This document shows, one piece after another, positions 49,487 to 54,154 of a DNA stretch of 54,154 nt. The notes under the pieces were generated by a model. It ran no database searches. It was not told the DNA's origin and was given only the letters and a program-made list of their open reading frames with translations. Origin of the DNA: Acetoanaerobium pronyense (lineage in GTDB: Bacteria; Bacillota; Clostridia; Peptostreptococcales; Filifactoraceae); assembly GCF_017874355.1 (NCBI RefSeq), contig NZ_JAGGLI010000019.1:1-54154 (forward strand). Direction: 5' to 3'. The first letter of the stretch is position 1; every line of letters begins with the position of its first letter. A program made the position numbers and the translations under genes.

Positions 49487-49513
49487 TTCGGAAACCATTC
49501 TAAATTTTCCGAA
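49487..49513. promoter_or_regulatory. TTCGGAAA-N11-TTTCCGAA inverted repeat
   Basis: Arms of 8 bp at 49487-49494 and 49506-49513. IclR-family sites often have GGAAA/TTTCC half-sites, so this is a good candidate for self-control. Confidence 0.5.
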
Positions 49514-49551
49514 TATTTCCTTTATTTTACAGGATATTTTTAAAACAATCA

Positions 49552-49603
49552 AGAAAAACATCCTTAAAAACTAATATTTATTAGTATAAAAGGATGTTTT
49601 TAT
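49552..49603 (-). terminator. Terminator of slh-fsa
   Basis: AAAAACATCCTT (49554-49565) with AAGGATGTTTTT (49590-49601), inner ACTAATA/TATTAGT-like pairing; T5 on both strands. It starts 10 bases after the fsa stop. Confidence 0.8.
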
Positions 49604-49612
49604 ATATCAATC

Positions 49613-50260
49613 TTATTTTCCGAAAGTAGCTTCCCAATCTTTTAGAAATTTGTCAATCCCTATATCTGTAAGGGGATGCTTTGCCATTTGAGTAAGAACA
49701 TTAAATGGTATTGTTGCTACATGAGCCCCAGCAAGCGCAGCTTCTGTAACATGAAGAGGATGCCTTATGCTAGCTGCAATCACTTCAGCTTCTATACCAT
49801 ATATATCAAATATATCTACAATCTCTCTAACAAGGTTCATTCCTTCATAGCCTATATCATCTAGTCTTCCTAGAAATGGACTTACATATGTTGCCCCTGC
49901 TTTTGCAGCAAGTAGAGCTTGATTAGATGAAAAGACAAGAGTAACGTTTGTCTTTATTCCCTCTTTTGAAACTGCTGATACAGCTTTAAGACCATCTGGA
50001 GTCATAGGTATTTTAACTATTACATTTGGATGCATTTTAGCTACTTCTCTTGCCTCTTCAATCATTTCCTCTGCCTTAAGGGATATTACTTCAGCAGATA
50101 CGGGTCCATCCACAATCTCAGTTATTTCTTTTATGACTTCCTTAAAATCCCTTCCTTCTTTTGCTACAAGGGAAGGATTTGTAGTAACCCCATCTACAAT
50201 ACCCCAGCTTGCACCTTCTTTTATATCAGCTACATTAGCTGTATCTAAAAATATCTTCAT
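49613..50260 (-). CDS. fsa: Fructose-6-phosphate aldolase (TalC/FSA-like transaldolase)
   Basis: Small transaldolase-family enzyme. The 215-residue protein has the N-terminal [12 protein letters not shown], the Schiff-base lysine in [12 protein letters not shown] and the [13 protein letters not shown] loop. Some members act as transaldolase, others as F6P aldolase; the two are not separable here. Twenty bases after the SLH gene, likely the same transcript. AGGAGG precedes the ATG. Confidence 0.93.
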   Translation of the reverse strand: MKIFLDTANVADIKEGASWGIVDGVTTNPSLVAKEGRDFKEVIKEITEIVDGPVSAEVISLKAEEMIEEAREVAKMHPNVIVKIPMTPDGLKAVSAVSKEGIKTNVTLVFSSNQALLAAKAGATYVSPFLGRLDDIGYEGMNLVREIVDIFDIYGIEAEVIAASIRHPLHVTEAALAGAHVATIPFNVLTQMAKHPLTDIGIDKFLKDWEATFGK

Positions 50261-50280
50261 AGCTACCTCCTAAAAGTGTA

Positions 50281-51996
50281 TTAGTTCCATTTCATATTAA
50301 CAAGTATTCTTGTTGCATCTATCTGCCCAGAGGTTTTTACTCCTACTACTATGAGTTCATCTCCTCTATAGAGCTTTCTTGGATCTATAAAATTTCCGTA
50401 TCTTAAATCTTCAATGTTAGTTCTTGAGTTATAGCTTATTTTAACTACATTTTTAAGTGCATCTTCCATTTCAATAATCCTTGCTCTGTCATCCACTGAT
50501 AGTATCGTTCCGTTTATAGTGGTCTCTCTATAAGTTCCAAAGGTTATTATCTCTTCTACTACATCTCCATCAAGATATACATCTACTTCAAAACCTACTT
50601 TAAGAGCATATATAGTTTTTCGCTCTCCCCTAACTCTTATAAGAGATTCTGATGATAAAATTACAACAACATCTTCTCTATTTGAATTTTCAACAATTAG
50701 TCTATTCTCAAAGGCTCCTACTTGTATTTCTTTGATTACACCTTTTCTGATACTTGACTTTACGCTATTTGCTTCAATAGATATAATTAAGCCATCCTTA
50801 AGCTCTACTTCTAAAGAATCTCCCGTTCTTAGACTTGTCAAACTATCTTCTCTGATTCCATTCCTTCTAATAAGGACACTTGAGCTGATGTCATAGGTGT
50901 TATCATTTTTTTCCTCTGATATTATAAGTCTATTTCCTCTAATATCTTTTAATTTGCCTGTAACTACTCCATCTCTTTTTTCTTGACTTTCTTCTAATAT
51001 TACAGATATAAGGTTATTTCCTTCATGCACTATTTTTGCATTTTTATCCATTTTTATGTCAGATAAAACCGCCCCTTTAGTCCCGATTTTTACATCTACT
51101 TTTTGAGAGTCATTAGAAAAGCTATAAATCATTCCATCTTTCCCTTGAACCGTTAGATTTATTTTATCTCCAACATAAATTATTCTATCTATTTTTCCGT
51201 CTGTCACACTGTAATTGTCTGGGTTGGATGAGACAGGAGCTCCTGTAGAAGGAACATCTCCTCCGCCTGGTGGTATTTCAGGTACCTCTTTATCTATTTC
51301 TTCATTTGGAATACCTGTTGCTCTTTCGGATTTATCATAGACATTTGATATCATAACAGCCATCTCTGCCCTTGTTATAGCTCTATTTGGCCCAAAATTT
51401 CCTTGAGGGTCACCAGTTTCACTAATTACATTGTTTCTTATAAGGACATCAATATAAGGTATGGCTTGTGGATTTATCTCACTTACATCATTATATTTAA
51501 GTACAGCTGTTCTATTCATCTGAGAATGCCAGTTCATAGCATTTACCATAAATACTGCGACTTCATATCTAAGGGCATTCATTTGTACATTTTCTCTGTT
51601 TTGATTCATTATTCCAGATAACATGCTGTCATTTGAAGGTATTATTTTGTTTTCAAGAGCAAAAACAATAAAGGGCCATGACCAATCCGGTATTTTATAG
51701 TCCTTTAGTTTTTCTTCCCACTTGGATATATTTTCTCTATATGTTCTTTGCACCTTATCTTGGTCAAAAAGCTTAGATAGCATTATTATAGATTCAAGTC
51801 TCGATACAGCTTTGTCAGGAGCAAATGTTCCATCAGGATACCCACCTATCATATCCTTTTGTTGCATATCTTCTATATAAGTCTTTGCCCAATGGTTGGA
51901 AATATCACTATATGGTGCTCCATAGGCAATCATGGAGTTTGAAATGACTATCATCGAGGACAAGGCCAACGAAAGAACCCTTTTATTTAATTTCAT
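50281..51996 (-). CDS. SLH-domain cell-surface protein
   Basis: S-layer-type protein that would bind the pyruvylated secondary wall polymer. The 571-residue protein has a signal peptide (about 1-26, ending AYG), SLH modules (about 28-230; GGYPDGTFAPDK and GNFGPNRAITRAEMA are clear), a proline-rich linker and a beta-rich C-terminal part (about 260-571) made of about three OB-like repeats each starting with a GxIxxI-type strand and ending in GD.LxV. The ATG at 51996 follows GGGAGGCG. The ligand of the C-terminal part is unknown. Confidence 0.9.
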   Translation of the reverse strand: MKLNKRVLSLALSSMIVISNSMIAYGAPYSDISNHWAKTYIEDMQQKDMIGGYPDGTFAPDKAVSRLESIIMLSKLFDQDKVQRTYRENISKWEEKLKDYKIPDWSWPFIVFALENKIIPSNDSMLSGIMNQNRENVQMNALRYEVAVFMVNAMNWHSQMNRTAVLKYNDVSEINPQAIPYIDVLIRNNVISETGDPQGNFGPNRAITRAEMAVMISNVYDKSERATGIPNEEIDKEVPEIPPGGGDVPSTGAPVSSNPDNYSVTDGKIDRIIYVGDKINLTVQGKDGMIYSFSNDSQKVDVKIGTKGAVLSDIKMDKNAKIVHEGNNLISVILEESQEKRDGVVTGKLKDIRGNRLIISEEKNDNTYDISSSVLIRRNGIREDSLTSLRTGDSLEVELKDGLIISIEANSVKSSIRKGVIKEIQVGAFENRLIVENSNREDVVVILSSESLIRVRGERKTIYALKVGFEVDVYLDGDVVEEIITFGTYRETTINGTILSVDDRARIIEMEDALKNVVKISYNSRTNIEDLRYGNFIDPRKLYRGDELIVVGVKTSGQIDATRILVNMKWN

Positions 51997-52040
51997 ATAT
52001 TCGCCTCCCATATTAAACCACTACAGTTTTATTTTCCAAC

Positions 52041-52046
52041 ATTATA
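52041..52046 (-). promoter_or_regulatory. Extended -10 promoter of SLH gene
   Basis: Minus strand TGGTATAAT about 45 bases before the ATG; -35 is weak (TATATT at 17 bases). Confidence 0.45.
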
Positions 52047-52122
52047 CCATAAAATAAAGCCGTAATATAAACCTTGTCCATTTACAAATATTACATTATG
52101 TTTACTATTTTCAAATTTTATA

Positions 52123-53451
52123 CTATTTTTCGTTTATGGCTCCTGCTGCTATATTTACTGCCTCCCATGGAGTAGCATAAGGTGGAGCGTAGCAGAAATC
52201 AGCATAGTTGAGATCTTCTAGGGATATAGAATGCTCTATTGCAAGTACAAAAATATCCAGCCTCTTTGCAACTCCTTTTTTCCCTATCATCTGAACTCCA
52301 TATATCTTTTTCTCATCATAAAAAAGCTTTATATGGATTTTTTCACTTCCTGGGTATGTTTTTGCATGGGAGTATGTGGTTATCATCTTAGATTTAAGGC
52401 TTAAACCTAGCTTTTCACCATCTTTGTCTGTGATTCCAGTCTTTCCATAGGTAAGATCAAGTATCTTTACAACCGATGTTCCGATTCCACCCCTATAGGC
52501 TGTATTTCCTCCAGATATATTTATTCCGCATACTCTTCCAATTTTATTGGCATAGGTTCCAAGGGGTATATACTCATAATCATCCTTTAGCCTATTATAT
52601 ACAAAAGCGCAGTCACCACCTGAATATACATTTTCTCGGCTAGTTCTTCCATATCTGTCAGTTACTATAATCCCCTTTTCCATTTTAAGATCTTGCCCTT
52701 TAATAAAGTCTGTATTTGGGGCAATTCCTATGGAAAGTATAAGAAGGTCACAGGGGTATTCCCCTTTGTCAGTCTTAATTTTCTCAACCTTTTTATCACC
52801 TATTATTTCCTCTAATGATTCCTCTTTGTGTATTTTTATATTAAAGGACTTTAGATGCTCTTCAATAATATCAGAAAATTCCTCATCTGCAATCTCCATA
52901 AGCCTTTTAGGTCTATGGATAATTCTTACATTTTTACCTTGCTCAATCATACTCTCCGCAACTTCAAGACCTACGTATCCCCCTCCTACAATTACTATAT
53001 CCTTTATATCTTTCTTCTCAATATTTTCTTTGATATCAACCGCATGATATATATGTTTTAATACATGAACATTTTGAAGATTCACTCCTGGGATTTTAGG
53101 GATTTTCGCTTTTGCACCTGTTGCTATAAGAAGATAGTCATAGGTGTCTTCAAACTCTTTATCATTATTCAAGTCTTTAACCTTAACCCTTTTAGAATCA
53201 AAATCTATGTCTATAACCTCATGAAATATTTTTACATCTATGTCGTCCTTTTGAAAATCCTCAGGCTTTTTTACAAAGAGAGTTTCCTTATCATCATAAA
53301 GCCCTCCTACATAATAAGGCATTCCGCATTGAGAATATGAGATTTCATCTGTCTTTTCATAAACAACTATTTCAAAGTCTGGTCTCTCTCTTCTTACCTT
53401 GGATGCTCCACTAAGTCCTGTAGCATTTCCTCCAATCACAACAAGCCTCAT
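52123..53451 (-). CDS. CoA-disulfide reductase/NADH oxidase-like flavoprotein
   Basis: FAD/NAD-dependent pyridine nucleotide-disulfide oxidoreductase, possibly protecting the anaerobe from oxygen or recycling CoA disulfide. The 442-residue protein has the FAD motif VIGGNATGLSGA near the N terminus, the single redox cysteine in SYSQCGMPYYVGG, NAD-binding VIVGGGYVGLEVAE and the C-terminal CYAPPYATPW. The first two codons are both ATG; the second is 7 bases from AAAGGAG and is used, but the first (53454) is possible. Exact substrate unknown. Confidence 0.9.
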   Translation of the reverse strand: MRLVVIGGNATGLSGASKVRRERPDFEIVVYEKTDEISYSQCGMPYYVGGLYDDKETLFVKKPEDFQKDDIDVKIFHEVIDIDFDSKRVKVKDLNNDKEFEDTYDYLLIATGAKAKIPKIPGVNLQNVHVLKHIYHAVDIKENIEKKDIKDIVIVGGGYVGLEVAESMIEQGKNVRIIHRPKRLMEIADEEFSDIIEEHLKSFNIKIHKEESLEEIIGDKKVEKIKTDKGEYPCDLLILSIGIAPNTDFIKGQDLKMEKGIIVTDRYGRTSRENVYSGGDCAFVYNRLKDDYEYIPLGTYANKIGRVCGINISGGNTAYRGGIGTSVVKILDLTYGKTGITDKDGEKLGLSLKSKMITTYSHAKTYPGSEKIHIKLFYDEKKIYGVQMIGKKGVAKRLDIFVLAIEHSISLEDLNYADFCYAPPYATPWEAVNIAAGAINEK

Positions 53452-53603
53452 CATAATTCTCCTTTCATTTTTCGATTCACTTATCTGGATTTAATACCCG
53501 TTTGTCATTTTTTTACTCTTTATAAGATTTTCAATTTTTTTAAATTTTTTTAATACCTTTTTTTGTTCAATATACATATAGCTCTGTGAAAGGGGGAGTG
53601 AAA

Positions 53604-53822
53604 ATGATAAATATCACTAAAATGCCAGGCTCACTTAGACTAAAGTATTTGACAGGAGTAGACCTTGATGGAAAGGAAATCTACAAGACAAGGCTGATGG
53701 GAAATATAAACCCAGAGGTTACAGATGAAGACCTCTACGGTCTTAAAGAACTTCTTGAAGATATCCAAAAAGATGCAATCACAGAATTTAGCAGAGTAGA
53801 AAACAAATTTATAACCCAGTAG
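53604..53822 (+). CDS. DUF1659 family small protein
   Basis: Function unknown. The 72-residue protein has the family pattern (LRLKYLTGVDLDGKE, YGLKELLEDIQ). The ATG at 53604 follows GGGGGAG; the GTG six codons upstream overlaps that site. It precedes a DUF2922 gene by 14 bases, a pair that recurs in Firmicutes. Confidence 0.85.
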   Translation: MINITKMPGSLRLKYLTGVDLDGKEIYKTRLMGNINPEVTDEDLYGLKELLEDIQKDAITEFSRVENKFITQ

Positions 53823-53836
53823 AAAGGAGGTAAATC

Positions 53837-54052
53837 ATGCAAAGTATACTTCATCTAACATTCAATAAGGCAAGTGGAAAAAAACAGACCTACAGAATTC
53901 CTGAAGTAATAGAAAATCCAGACCCTATAAAGGTCAAGGCACTAATGGACTATATTCTAGATAAGGAAATATTTTACGTAAAGGACGACGTTTTATCATC
54001 TGTTTTAGAGGCAAAGCTTCAAAATATTTCAAGCACTGAAATAGAGTTTTAA
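53837..54052 (+). CDS. DUF2922 family small protein
   Basis: Function unknown. The 71-residue protein has the LHLTFNKASGKKQT start and the VKALMDYIL middle typical of the family. AAAGGAGG precedes the ATG. Translation is probably coupled with the DUF1659 gene before it. The terminal repeat with its double terminator follows the stop after 13 bases. Confidence 0.85.
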   Translation: MQSILHLTFNKASGKKQTYRIPEVIENPDPIKVKALMDYILDKEIFYVKDDVLSSVLEAKLQNISSTEIEF

Positions 54053-54065
54053 GATAATAAAAAAA

Positions 54066-54115
54066 GGGGCTGTCGGGAAATAGCCCCTTTCTAAAAAGCG
54101 ACTTTGTCGCTTTTT
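54066..54115 (+). terminator. Double terminator after the DUF2922 gene
   Basis: GGGGCT/AGCCCC (54066-54071, 54082-54087) and AAAAAGCGAC/GTCGCTTTTT (54093-54102, 54106-54115) followed by T-rich sequence. Same structure as downstream of ctpA. Confidence 0.7.
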
Positions 54116-54154
54116 TTAATTCTTAAAAAAATATAAAAAAAAGGCAGCAAATTA
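54066..54154. repeat. Right copy of 89-bp terminal inverted repeat
   Basis: Exact reverse complement of 7-95, running to the last base of the window. In both places the repeat directly follows a gene's 3' end and is read in the same sense by that gene. The full length of the repeat beyond the window is unknown. Confidence 0.9.

Overview
This is an AT-rich Bacillota chromosome segment, most likely a spore-forming, anaerobic, amino-acid-fermenting member of Clostridia/Tissierellia. The evidence is a clostridial-type housekeeping order (rho, rpmE, tdk, yqhQ, prmC, prfA, sua5, ywlE, rpiB, upp), a GerW/YtfJ spore protein, SLH/CsaB cell-wall anchoring and an F-type ATP synthase with a sodium-binding c subunit. 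The genus cannot be fixed from the sequence. I see no rRNA, tRNA, CRISPR array, transposase, integrase or phage gene. Most genes lie on the minus strand.

Layout. 1-95 and 54066-54154: an 89-bp perfect inverted repeat sits at the two window ends and carries a double terminator-like hairpin. 150-4021 (minus): ftsE, ftsX, coiled-coil M23 peptidase and CtpA protease, a septal peptidoglycan-hydrolysis control set. 4191-4769: fau (plus). 4828-16470: cell-envelope block with two LTA-synthase-family enzymes, a Lon-related protease, TagA, CsaB, a DUF5693 membrane protein and a GDPD lipoteichoate/phosphodiester esterase. 16616-19335: mazF (no antitoxin beside it), alr, acpS and a coiled-coil protein. 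19469-26474: the complete atpZ-I-B-E-F-H-A-G-D-C operon. 26557-29238: mnaA/wecB, tagO and dCMP deaminase. 29463-30476: secreted trypsin-like protease (plus). 30600-41444: upp, rpiB, ywlE, sua5, prfA, prmC, yqhQ, tdk, rpmE, rho and two tandem glpX genes. 41654-44255 (plus): gerW and a chemoreceptor. 44400-49424 (minus): an IclR-controlled module with a YfcC-family transporter, an M20 deacylase/peptidase and a D-aminoacylase-like amidohydrolase. 49613-51996: fsa and an SLH protein. 52123-53451: CoA-disulfide-reductase/NADH-oxidase-like flavoprotein. 53604-54052 (plus): a DUF1659/DUF2922 pair.

How the genes work together. TagO (GlcNAc-P onto undecaprenyl-P), MnaA (UDP-ManNAc) and TagA (ManNAc transfer) make the linkage disaccharide of a secondary wall polymer. 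CsaB pyruvylates such a polymer so that SLH domains, as in the SLH protein at the right, can bind. LTA-synthase-like enzymes and GDPD build and trim glycerol-phosphate-type polymers. The ATP synthase c subunit carries the full sodium signature, so bioenergetics is probably Na+-based.

Most of the window is ordinary housekeeping DNA. The points most worth a second look are the terminal inverted repeat, the missing MazF antitoxin, a candidate ~100-nt RNA between yqhQ and tdk, the long rho leader with a C-rich loop, the DUF5693 protein of the S-layer anchoring cluster, and the double palindrome before the IclR gene. I did not find a clearly new multi-gene system.
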